A stretch of 64,000 bases of DNA from Opisthocomus hoazin (taxonomy: Eukaryota > Chordata > Aves > Opisthocomiformes > Opisthocomidae): the NCBI RefSeq assembly GCF_030867145.1, contig NC_134414.1, forward strand, positions 81,520,504-81,584,503, given 5' to 3'. The notes under the pieces were generated by a model that made no database searches, was not told the origin of the DNA, and saw only the letters and a program-made list of their open reading frames with translations. A program made the position numbers and the translations under genes. Shown here in pieces: positions 36,208 through 48,300 of the stretch (position 1 is the first letter of the stretch; each line of letters opens with the position of its first letter).

Positions 36208-39200
36208 ATGTTGAAAGTTTTAATGTTCCCTTATTTGAGGATCTCTTCATTGTTCTGGCGCGTTTTCTGTTTTAATGAAAGTGAAAAGGAAACCCTAAAT
36301 GAGAAGTCCCCTAGACTTCTAGCTGGGTGGATGACCCTTATGTTGTGAGAGGCTGGAAGAAGAGCACATGCTGTGACTCCATTTCTGGATCATGCCCATA
36401 CCTATCGTGAAAGCACTGTACGTCCACCTGCCCACACACAGTCAAGACTAAAAGTCTTGGATCTACTATACACCCATAGATCAACTGCAATACACACAGA
36501 CAGATGCACACACGTCCTGCCTGTGTACCAGCACCTGAGGATCTCCTGGGAAGGAAGAAGCTGAAGGTTGCAACCACTGGAGCAAATCATGAGCATCTGG
36601 ATAGGGAGCATGATGAATTGTTCCAGCAGTAGCAGCCTCATTCACTCCTGGTTGTCAACTTTCCTGGGAAAGTTGCTCTTCTTTTAGCTATTCTTTTACC
36701 ACATGACAGCCCATCAAAAGATGAGGAGTAACCATAAAGCCCTTGGAAAAGAAACGACCACAAGAAGGAGAGTGTTGTCAACGCAACACATCCAACCCAT
36801 CCTTTGATGCCAACAGCCTTCTAGGAAGGAGAGCACCTGATCACAGGCCAGAGAAATCATCAGCCAGTGGTTGAACACCTTGCTCTGTAAAACCCAGGAT
36901 GTTTGCCATGAAGCTCTATACAAACAGGAACAAGTTCCCGTCTTTGGAACTCTAAAGTATTATACCAAAAGTTGCAGGTAGACAGGCAGTAATAATAAGT
37001 ATCATTCAAATCACAGGGAAGGCTACTCTACACATTGTCAGAATTCAGAAAAAAAAAAAAAAGAAAAAAAAGTAACACAATAATATACAAACATATAGGA
37101 TCAGTAACATCTTGTTCATGAATTGGCTAAACTTGCCCTGAGACAAAGGGGATTCCTAGAAATTGCATGATGTTTCTTCACTCTTCAGTTACCAACTTCT
37201 TTGTGCCAAATTTTTTTAGATTTTTTTTTGTTTATAAATCATTGTATTATTAGTATCCAAACAACTGTAATTAATCCCTTTGTTGTATTCAAGTAAAACT
37301 GATTTCTGCTTAACTTCTTCCTCATGAGATTCTGCATCTGAAATTCCTTTTACTTGTTACAGTATTGGTCACATCTTTTACATTCTTTCCCAATTAACTA
37401 TTTGCTTGCAGTATCCCTTCAACAGTAAATAAAGGAAATTATGTATCTTTGTATTGCTCATTACATAGGTAGGCTGTGGAAGAAGGAGAGAAAAGATTGC
37501 AAGTGAGCAGCTTATTTAAGCAAAATGCAGTCTATATACACAAAATGACATTAAATTGGCATTCTCTATTCCCAGAGAAAAATATGTTTTTTTACAGAAG
37601 CTTTGATATTTCTTTTTTCAAATATTCATCAGTAGTAAATCATCAACATAGAATAATTTTCCCTCAGCATCAGATGGAGTATTCTGTTTTATGAAAACTG
37701 GGAGATATATTAATAGGGTGTGTGTTTCAGTTTTGCTTTTTTAAGACTTGTCGGTTAACTCATTTTGATTAATGCATTTTAAAGTGCCATATAGTCTTGT
37801 CAGCGCCAGGCACTAATGCTCACAAAACATGTTAGCTGATGACAGTCAGTCTCTACAGCCATGTCTCCATGAAATGTCACATCCTTTCCATTTATCTACA
37901 ACAGGTGCAAAAGTTTAACTCTTTGGAAGTCGTGTGTCTGCATCAGTTACATATGACGGCTTCGTGGTGCTTCCCTTGTTAACCCATGTCCTCATCCAGT
38001 TCCACCTCCACCTGAATTCAAAGCTCAGAGTTCTGGGCAGACACTATGGTATGTGGAAACCACAGAAAACTGGACAGGAAACAAAACTAATGTGCTCCTA
38101 TAACTCCTTTTCTGCAATCCATTCATTTTCCCAGTACCATTTTCAGTAACTACCAGCATACAGTGAGAATCTTGCTATATTAAACACTGTGACGAACAGT
38201 TTGAATGCAAGGCATGCATACACTTCAGATTGTATTGGTTGACAGGGGTGGCCATATGACTGAAAAAGCAGTTGTGATACAACCCACGGTATCAGAGGAG
38301 TACTCACTCTGGAATAGCTTCCCCTCACCCCAGTCAATCAGCTGATTGTACCTGGTTTGTATTTTATGACTTCAGGATACTGCCATCTTGAGACATGGTA
38401 GGAGAGAAAGTTGGGCAAAGAGGACAGAGAGCAGGAAGCAGCTGGCAAACTCAACGACTGCCATTGCAGTTGCATTTTGAGGGACATGAATGAGGGGCCA
38501 AACAGGCAGATGTGCACCCAGGACTGCCTGCTATGCTGGAAAATGGCTTAATGCTGAGGAAGAACATGTTAAAACACCTTTATCTATACAATTTGTGATG
38601 CAGAATTCATTAAATATTGGTGGAATGCCCCTTATCAGCAATATTCAGCAGACTGTTGTAGGAACACTCATCGACACTGGTTTTATAACGGAAGTCCTAC
38701 CTCATGTACTCACATCCATTATGTCCTGTACTTTTCAGTTCATATGGGAAATCTACTCATGGGCTGATAAGTTAAAGGACCTTGCATGATTTTTTTTTGC
38801 AAGGGGGTTCAGTGTGTTTGTTCTGTGTCCTTGCTTTTTTAAATGGGTGAGTTTCCATTAGGCCATTCCTGGCTTGGGTAACAAGACATCTCTGGCTAGT
38901 GACGCTTTTCCCAGGTTCCAGCTAGGAAGACACAGCAAGCACTGAAAAGGCCATCTCCTGGGCCTGGGTACTCAGGCACTTCTGCCAACATTCTTTTACC
39001 TTTCTCAATATGAATTATTCCAGTCATGTTTTGCAAATGTTATTGTTTTACTGACTTGCTTCTGGACTGAAAAACTGTGTATATACAGAGCTTTCTGCCT
39101 TTTCTGCCTTTCTTCAGCAAAGACAACAGCCATCTGGGATACCTGAACAATACTATGCACAGGCACGGTGGGGCTTAGCAACAAGAATGAGAACATGAAA

Positions 39201-42200
39201 TTACTGTTACTTGGTACAGCAAAGTCTTTCATCCATTTTCTGGCAGCTAATGGAGGGGTGACATCCAGTCACCCTCAACGCACTGCTTGACTCTCAAGAA
39301 CAGAGTCAAACATGAAGCCTCCGCAACACAGAAGAGTTTGAAAACTGTCAGAAATGGAGTAGCTGGGACAGTGTTCCTGTGAATATTAAAGACAACAAAC
39401 TTGAGAGACACAAAATATTCGTGTTCCTGGCAGCACTGATTACTATGATCTGTGAACTACCGAATCATTTCAAAACCAGGCTACTCAGGAGTGCAAGACT
39501 CCAAGGTAAAACAACAACAGCTGCTCCAGTGTCACAGCCTCCTGGTGAAGACATGGGCTACTTTCTCTCAGTGCTTGTCAAATTACTTCTGCATTGTCTA
39601 GACCTCCTAACATGACTGTTGCTTCAAAAATACAAGCTAAAAAGTACTCAGTTGAAACACTGAGTAGGAAAACAAAGGCTAGAAAGGAAACTGTTACACA
39701 GGCGTAAGGATGTGTTCAGCAACCTTTGATCAATAAGGCTGTAACAGCTGACTGTAAGTGCTGGCGAGACCGGTGGCCAGGACCAACTGTCAGAGCCCTA
39801 GGAAGACAAAGCTGTCAGAGAGGTCTGGCAGCACAGCTTTTCAGAAATCTCTGCCTTCACTCAGAAGCCCTGGTTTCCATCTGCGTTCTATTTCTCCTCC
39901 TACTCTTTCCTATGTAGTTCACTATTATTCTCTTTTTATCCAATTTCTGCCTTGATTATAGACCAGAAAGAGATAGAGATATTTTATTGAATATACAGTT
40001 CTCCCTAGCGACCGAGTAGCACCACCAAATTAATTTCTCTTCAATTCCCAACTCACGGCAAAGAGAATTCTTTAATAAATTCACTCCATAATAAAACTCT
40101 TTAGATTTCATCTTTTAAAAAGACAGCAGCTACAAACAGAAACGGCTGAGTTGTTAAAATGTGAAGCCTCTCTCCCGACAATGTTGTGGCTACAGAGAAA
40201 TCATTTCTGAATCAAAGATATTAATATATAATAAAAGACAAAACATTGATGAATTAAGAACACAAAGCAATTTGAAAACTAAAAAAATACCAAAATGTTG
40301 AAGGAAAGGAGCTTTTATAATATGAATAATTCATGCCTATTCTGGGAAAAGAGAAGCTTTTCCCTGAGCATCCTAGCACAAGATGCTGTAAAGAACAGAA
40401 GCACAGTAGCTGGCAAACAGGCACGAACAGCATCGAACCCTGAATCTCTCCTTCCGTTTCTATTGAATCCAAATGTTCTGGAAAGATCTTTCTGAAAAAT
40501 CCAGGTACACAGAGAGTTTCGGAAGCCCCACCTCATCTTCACATCAGCACCCGGTGGCTGGGAAGCCTGTAGACAAAGTAGACCACAGAAGGAATCACCC
40601 CAGCAGACTGTCAGGGTCAGCCCAAGGGGCAGGCAGGCACACAGGCTTGACTGCCTTATTTCCCATGAATTCTTTGATGAAGTCAGTGGTGGAAGGTTTC
40701 ATTTTGTTTTATGTCAGAGCCTTCCGAGAAATGAGTTCTGCTGGAGAACTGCCAAACAGCTCTACTCTGAAGCGCTGGGATGGCTGTCAGATTCAAAACA
40801 CAAGCAAAGGTTTACTGAGGAAGGCAGCGGCCATGGCTCTGAACCCTCCTCTTCCAAAGTAGCTGCTTCAGACTAAGCAAGACATCATGGGTCATTTCAA
40901 ATAACATCAGATGCCTATCTTATCAGGCAGCTGAATGAAGCTCCTGTTAGCTAGCCAGCTTTCTGGGCCACACTGAGGAGATCTCCATTGACTTCAGATA
41001 GCGGTTTCAACAGTGAACTCACTTGTAGGTGCCTAAATGCACAGAAATAATTACATGTCTTAATTTCAAACTCAATCTCTCCCACTCAGAAGTGCAATAT
41101 AACCTTAGTGATTTGAGTGGAGTGTTTGTGGATCCATCCTTGCCTTTTCTAAGCCATTGCAATGAAGGACTAGAAGAACGATGTGTAGTTTTCATCAGTT
41201 TTCAAAACAGAAAAAAAGCACCCAACTTTACATAACTGAATTTGAGCAGGGACTTGAAACTTTGGGTCAAAGTCATTAATCATAACCCAGTCCTTTGTTC
41301 ATTTTGTCCAGTGCATTGAGGAAGATTACTTTGCCTGAAGGTTGATCCCTAAGCTCGCTTTGCAGCAGACAGCAACCTCCTCAAAGTCAGAATGAAGATA
41401 TCGCTGCGGCCACTCAAATCACATTAGACTTGTTACCTCACTCAGCTTAGTCACAGTACGCAAAATTTGACAGATAGGAGCCTGCTTCCCCAGACATTGC
41501 ATAAACATGTAGCCAGAGACAGTCACTGGCTGGAAGAACATCCAGTCTCTAAGAAACAAGGCAGGCAATAACAGGAGGAGAGAGCCGCGAGAGTGCACGT
41601 ACTTCACAAAATGCTGGAGCCTCTTCTGGAAGTGCGGCACTCTCTGATCAACCAGCCCTCTGGAAACCAGGTGATGTCCCAGAGCCACCTATTGCTGAGG
41701 ATACCTGATTTCAATCACTCAGAATTGTCCTGTCTTCACATAATCTGGAATTATCTGCGATGCCTCTGTTCACAGACACGAAAAGTGATTTACGGAAGCC
41801 AATGTGCAGGTCAGGGCAAGAGATGAGGAAGGAATAAGCCTCCTAAATCCTAATCCTGATGCCTTGCGCACTAGGCTGTTACTCCTTTTCTGTGTTTGTA
41901 AAGGAAAATACACTATTTATTTGTTTACCACCAGCTCTATGGCCATAATTAAAGTGTCACGTGAGCAACTCAATATAATCTTCTTCGTTCCAAGATGTAG
42001 ACTGATCTGTCATTAAATAAGAATACTTAATTACAGCTTAATATTCATGCCAGAAATACACTAAGGAACCATCTTGTTATTTTTATTAACTATGAAAGGC
42101 TTTAACTCTACTAAGTTTTGAACTCTATGACGAACATAACAAAGAGCTTAAGACTACTCCTCCCTCCAAATAAGCTCTTGGAGAGGCAAACGTTCTGATA

Positions 42201-43082
42201 GGTAGCTGCTGGAACATCTGCATCCTTTAATAATATGCGTCTTTTTTTTTAATTGAAAACACAATTTAAATATGAATCAAAATGTGAATGGATCAATATT
42301 AGAGAGGACTTAAACCAACAAACAAAGCTCTAGGTTTTCATTCTCTAATGCATTATCTTATACCAGTACATGGGTCATCTGGTCATCTTCAGTTTGCTGA
42401 ATTCTTTCAAATGATACCAGATTTTGGCAATCAAAATGAAACAACACAGAAAAGCACACAGAAGTGTTTACATTTGAAATGGTAGTTGCATTTTTGCCAT
42501 CCCCAGAGAGCAGGAGATACAACAAGGCTCTAAGTGCTGAAGAGGATGCTCCTGAGTTCATACACCTCAGTACAATTTATTATATTACCTGCCTGCTCAC
42601 ACGAAGTAAAATGTCTTTGCCAGCTTTCACTGAAAACACAAGACTTCAGGCATAAGACACAGGGCCATGTCTGACTTGTAGCACCCTATGGTCATCTCTA
42701 CTCTTTTACTTACTGTTTAACCCTTTACAAGTCAGTCTGCCCACATATCTTGTTTTCTCTTCTCAGAAAATGGAAACTGACACTTGTATCTCCAACTTCA
42801 CAACTTTCTTATGAGGACTGTTAATGTTTTTAATGCTTATAAGCACTCAGAACAGGAACTCCTAAATATTTAAAAGATAACAGCAATATAGAAAACTTCT
42901 ATGAACTATGATGAGATCGAAAAGTATAGACTGTACAGGAGATAGATAGACAAAATGAAATAACCCAAAATTACATAGGCCAGTGGCTATTTCACAGCCT
43001 CTTCTGTTTTAAATCACTACAACTTCTGTTTTGCACCCGAAACAGCAGCGGGGCTATTTCCACCCGTGGGCTTGTCGGAGCA

Positions 43083-43934
43083 GTGGGGCTGGAAGAGGCT
43101 GGCTGCCAGCCCTGGTTTCCCACCCGCCCGCAGGAGGCACTTGCTGAAACCAGAAGGCACAAATCCCTTCCTGGATCCCCAGGTAAGGTCAGCAGAGGAC
43201 ACTTTGTCCTCTGGGACTCAGGCAGGCCATATGCCTATACTAGCAAAGATGGGGACCAGAAATACAAACTAACCCAAAATAACTATAGGGTGCTACATCT
43301 CTGCATTAGCATGCAAGATCAAAATGCACCTGGGGAGATGGGAGAGATGAAAGCAAAAATACACTTTCCTCCAAATTTCTCAGGCCCCTGTTGCAGCAGC
43401 TTGCTAGCTGGGCTGCAACATGTCCCACTGAGGGGTTGGGGGGCCCACGCACAGCCCGGCGTCCAGGGCCGTGGAAGTGGCCAGCTGACAGTAGAGCTGT
43501 CTTCTCACCACAAAGCTCTTGAGTGGAAAAGGAAAATCACCTCACAGTGCTTATCCTCGCCCTGGGTCTCAGCCTTCATCTCTGGTTCCCTTTCGCTAAC
43601 TCCGAGCCTTTCTGCAGATGGAAACGCGATAGTCCTGCAGAGGTTGCGCCGGCTGGAAGGAAGAAGGTTCAAGCAGATCACCAAATACCACTTAGCACTG
43701 TCCATGCCCCAGCTGGTCTGGGTTTCTGTTTTCTATATAGTTATTGTCTTTAAATTATGTTTTGCAATATTCCCCAAGCTGACAGGAGAAAGCACAAACT
43801 GGAAGACAAATAAAAGTGGTGGGGAGGGAAGTAATCTTTTTCTGCAAATTTATGTTTCCTATAATTTCAATTGCTGGCAATTTCGGCATTTAATCTTGAA
43901 CAATAAACCAAAAAGATATGAACAAGGGGGTTAG
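43083..43934 (+). other. Longest open frame in the window (283 codons), unrecognised, probably not a gene
   Basis: ATG at 43083 to TAG at 43932-43934. The first two thirds run through a GC-richer patch and the rest through AT-rich DNA. Near residues 216-234 the product has a hydrophobic stretch (VWVSVFYIVIVFKLCFAIF) that would suit a membrane helix. I recognise no family, the composition shifts midway, and no Kozak context or codon pattern argues for translation. A consensus splice donor CAG|GTAAGG interrupts it at 43180/43181, and an acceptor-like CTTTCTGCAG ends near 43617. If the region is transcribed, these may be exons of a non-coding RNA antisense to DHRSX. A frame this long is somewhat surprising but not proof. 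Confidence 0.12.
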
Positions 43935-44012
43935 TTTAGGTCTGTCCCTACTGACATACTCCAAAGACGGAAAACAAGAAGAGCAGACTAATTTTTTATA
44001 GTTATTTTAGTG

Positions 44013-44063
44013 GAAGAATAGAAATAGGTGAGAGTGGCTCAGAAGAACAGAAATAGGTGAGAG
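44013..44063. repeat. 29-bp-period tandem duplication
   Basis: A 22-bp block beginning GAAGAATAGAAATAGG at 44013 recurs at 44042 with one difference (AATAG against AACAG). Confidence 0.85.
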
Positions 44064-45096
44064 ACTTTCGAATGCTGTCTTTCTGACACATAAAGTAAAC
44101 AGAATTAGTTAGTTCAAATCAATAATTACAGATTATACATTCTCAATTTTGATGAGAAAAATGTGCCAAATACTTTCAAGGTATTTCTCATTAAGTAATA
44201 AACCCCTTTAAAATGACAGTTCTCTTCATTTCAGTTAAACTTGTATTTCATCTGGAAGGAGCTTGTAAAAAAAGGTAAAGAAAAAAGTTAGTCATCTTGT
44301 GAACAGAACTACTGTTTCCCATTTTGTGTCAAGACAGAATGCTCAAGTCATGAAATCACAGACATATTCCGAAACCATACGATTATGGAGCTGTCTACGT
44401 AGCTTATCCTCTCGGTTACCTGAGAGAAGTACTAAATTCACAAGCAAAGGCTATATTCTGTTGCAAATCAACATATCTCAATGCTTATTAACCCACCAGA
44501 ATCAATCTGTTTCAAAAAAAATAACTAAAAAGGCAAATGCAAAGGAGGACTCATTCTAATTATTCAAACCAAGATTTTTGTTGTGTAGATTGAAAGTGAA
44601 TTTCAGCTCTGTAACTTAAATCCCTTTGCTTAGGTAAATCAACCCTGGGGCTCTTTACTGTCCGCCAAGGAACCTGTCAATGGCTTAAATTCAGAAGAGC
44701 CTCAATGAACGTGTATAACTTTAGACAAATATAACTTTAGGCAAATAGTGCCATTGATTTCAAGGAGATTAGTCATGTTTCTAAAATTGTGTCAGACAAG
44801 ATCTGAGGCATCACATCTTTTACCGCAGAGCTCATTATAGAGAGAGCAAACACGCAAACTCTCAGCCACACAAATGCTTCTCAAGGTCTGAAACGGAAGC
44901 AAAAAAGTTCCATCTTTCAAACAATTACTCGTGAGTTTAAACACGTTGCATTTTATCAGCTAAACAGCCTGAAGGAAGGGCAGGTTTGTACCCACGGTGC
45001 AGAGGGGGATGTTAGCCTGGGGAGCGGTGACAGTGTTATGCATCTGCAAGGGGACAGAGAGAGAAAAACAAAGGTGGCAGCAAGTGGAGGAAAAGA

Positions 45097-45383
45097 AGGT
45101 TATCAGGAGTAGTCAACATGGATTCACCAAGGGGAAATCATGCCTGACCAATCTGATAGCTTTCTACGATGGCATGACTGGCTGGGTAGATGAGGGGAGA
45201 GCTGTGGATGTTGTTTACGTAGACTTCAGCAAGGCTTTCGACACAGTCTCCCATAATATCCTCCTAGGGAAGCTGAGGAAGTGTGGGCTGGATGAGTGGA
45301 CAGTAAGGTGGATTGAGAACTGGTTGAATGGCCGAACTCAGAGGGTTGTCATCAGCGGCACTGAGTCTAGTTGGAGGCCAGTG
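45097..45383 (+). repeat. Internal CR1 ORF2 fragment (reverse transcriptase domain)
   Basis: The frame at 44997-45431 encodes, from residue 38, [20 protein letters not shown], then [20 protein letters not shown] (RT motif A, catalytic Asp at residue 76), then [18 protein letters not shown] and SSWRPV. This is the palm/fingers part of the CR1/Jockey-clade RT. The motif carrying the second catalytic Asp pair is absent. Homology stops near 45383, and neither the ORF2 C-terminus nor the 8-bp CR1 tail follows. Residues 1-36 and the last 14 of the frame are unrelated flank. It is a dead fragment, antisense to DHRSX, and not a host gene. Confidence 0.9.
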
Positions 45384-48300
45384 GATCAGAGAGAGGAAAG
45401 CAGGGAAGTGGGAGGTACTGAAAATTGTTAAGTACTAGCAAGTAGCAAGACCCAGAATTACTATCCACTGAAGTTGTTAATTTTCATGTCCTGACTTATT
45501 TCTAAGGTTTTTTGTACACCTTCATTAAAGTATCAGATGGAGCCATTCATTTGTGAAAAGTGTCTCCCCTGCAAAGGCCAGGACTGGATTTGCTGACAGA
45601 AGTGCTCCTTCCTGTGTTCCTGTTCCTTTTGCCACATGACAGAAGTCACAGCAGAAGTGTCCTGTTGCTGTACAGGTGACATGGTACACCCCAGTCCTGA
45701 GTGACTGTCCTGGTTCATGGCGCTCCAAGAATTCATTCAACTTCCAAAAATGAGATCCATAGTGAACAGTCAAATCTCGTTACCTGAAGGAGCACAATGA
45801 AAAACTGGAAAGGAGAAAAACATTTAATCCCTTCCACACACAAAGTCTTTTCCCGATTTGCTATTAAAAAACAAGCAAATAAACAAAAAGTTGCAAGGCA
45901 AGAATGTTAAAAATCCCAACAATCTTCCTGAAAATCTTCATATTCCCTTTATTTCATTCTGAGATAGCTCTTGTCTCTGCAGAGAGCTTCTGACTGGGGT
46001 TTTGACAGCAGACTGATTAAGGGCATAGGTAGCCATGACATAGAGATTTACACTTGGAGAACTATCAATTGCCAAAACAACGCAGTGAGAATTAACCTTT
46101 TCTTTTTATTAAGTGCCTGAGGAGAGTTTCTGTTGCATTTGTATTCACAGGGCTTTTTGACTGAAAGGTTAGAGCAGTTGTTCAGAATGGGAAAAAAATA
46201 TTGTGAGATTTTGTGGCTCGATGAATATGTTACGGACTCCTCTGGTGCCAAAATAATTTGCTTTATTTAGGGAGCTTGTATTGAGCTACTTTCTTTGGTA
46301 ATGCCATTTTGCTACACATGTCCGTTTGCCTTGAGAGTCCGATCAATGAGCCCCCCCTCTCGCTCCCTCATGGTGATATGCTGCAAACAGCGATGCTCCG
46401 GATGATTAAACTTCTGCTTCCCGGGAAAAGTTCCAGCTGAATTAATGCAGAACTGTGCTGCGGTTTAGTAACTGCTTTTAACTCATAAAAAAGCAGGCTG
46501 AGGTCTGAGCAGAGGCTTGAACGCCAGCGCAGACCGCCTGTCCCAGCCCTCCCCGCTGCCTTGCCCGCCCGGCAGCTTGCTTAACATTCTGCTCTTCACC
46601 TGCAAGTCTGTACAGCTCCGCAGCCGCCGATTGTTATTTAATACGCACTTCACAGCAGAATTGAATTGTTCCAATCAAGATTAGGACTCTGTTTCTCTAG
46701 GTGGTATGCAAAGCACGTCTGCACTCTAAACTTTCACCCATTTCTCCGCCTGTCCTTTCATCGTGCCCCATGACGATCTCGCAGACAGTCCCAGCTCTTC
46801 CTCAGTCCCTTTTCCTCCTGAATTCCTAAACGCCTGTCGCCAGGCCCTCAGTGGAACCTCACCGAGTGGGGCTCCTACACCAGCGTGCCAGGCATCTGCC
46901 CCATTGGGTCAGATCCCCTTTGCAGCCTGTATGCCACGTGGAGCAGGAAAGAGGAAAAGATTAGGTGAAACCTTGCCAATGCATTGACCCAGCCAGATCT
47001 GAGAAGGCAGAGAAACAGTGGGCCCACAAGCAGTGCCCAGCCCTTAGAGCAGGGCAGACATAAGGCCTCTCTTGCAGAAAAATCACAAGGGGCATCGAAA
47101 CGGTGGCGTGACAGCATGCTGCACTGCTGGATGCACGGGGCTGCAGGGAAAGAGCGCAAGTGGGGCTGGCCCCAGGACGTGGAGGCCACCGGCATCAGCC
47201 ATGATCCCTGCGCTGCTCGGCCCTTCACGGGGCATGAGCTGCTCCTGTGCTGGAGGGACGAGCTGCAAAGCCCCCTTTGCTCTGCAAACGCCTGCTGTGG
47301 CTAGTTTTGAGTCCCCCAGCTCTGTAAGGGAGCCACAATAGAGAAGCAAGAGTTTCCCAAGCAGCACACTTTATATAAAAAATAATCTAAATGTTTGGGT
47401 TTTGCCAATTATATAAATTCCTTAGTGACCAAAACATAACTGACCTTTACCTTTAATCTATGTTCAGTGAAAGAGGATTACAATTGTTTGTGAACTTTGC
47501 AAAGTCTGTAACATGGCTTGGGGAAAAAAATCTCAATTCATATTTTTCTAATCCCTAATAGCTGCTGACAGTCTGTGAAACAAATAGTTTTAATTATTTT
47601 CTCCTTGCTGAATCTCAGGTCTCATCATTTAATCAAAAAATAGCACATTACCGACAATTGGGGTTAAAAGGAGAGTCATACAGTAGGACAAAACGGAAAT
47701 TACATTAGCACCAAACAGTGACAAATATGTCCTTTTCATTGCAGCCCTGTCCTGAGACAGCAGAACATTTACAACTCCCTCATCAAAAAAAAACCTAAAC
47801 AAAAAAAAAAAGCCCTTCAGACTTTTTCCATTTATCCTGAGACTTACAGCTATTGGAAATGTCAATGTGGTCTCTGCAATTAAAATATATTTTGAAGACT
47901 CCTTTCAGGTCTTCATGAACAATGTATGCATCCTACACATTGGTGTAAAGTAAGTGCTACTTATTTTTTATCGGAACTGCTGATGCATGAAAATGACTAC
48001 AGAGCTAATCAATAGGTAATGACTGTATTTCAGGAGTAATGCTCTGTTCAGAGAAAAAAAATGGCTGTAATTCACAAACAATTGTTGACACCATGAAGCA
48101 CATGAATCAATGCCCATAAAAGATCTGCACATTATTTAAAATTTCTTCAGCAATATTTACCTTCGTTGCTTCATCCCGATGTAATTTTTCCTGCCTGTAA
48201 CACTGTGAATATATTAAAGGCTAATGTGAATATATTAACGACACTAGAATAAAACACAAAAAGACTTCTGATGGATAAGACTAACAGTCAGTAGCAGCAT

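Noticed and set aside
44997..45431. Stand-alone reverse transcriptase (retron or diversity-generating type)
   Set aside because: The motifs are CR1/Jockey-type, the domain is truncated, and the flanks are unrelated vertebrate DNA.
45600..45780. Third LTR suggested by CTGTCCTGGTT at about 45707
   Set aside because: The sequence after the phrase does not follow the LTR family, and no matching end or target duplication is present.
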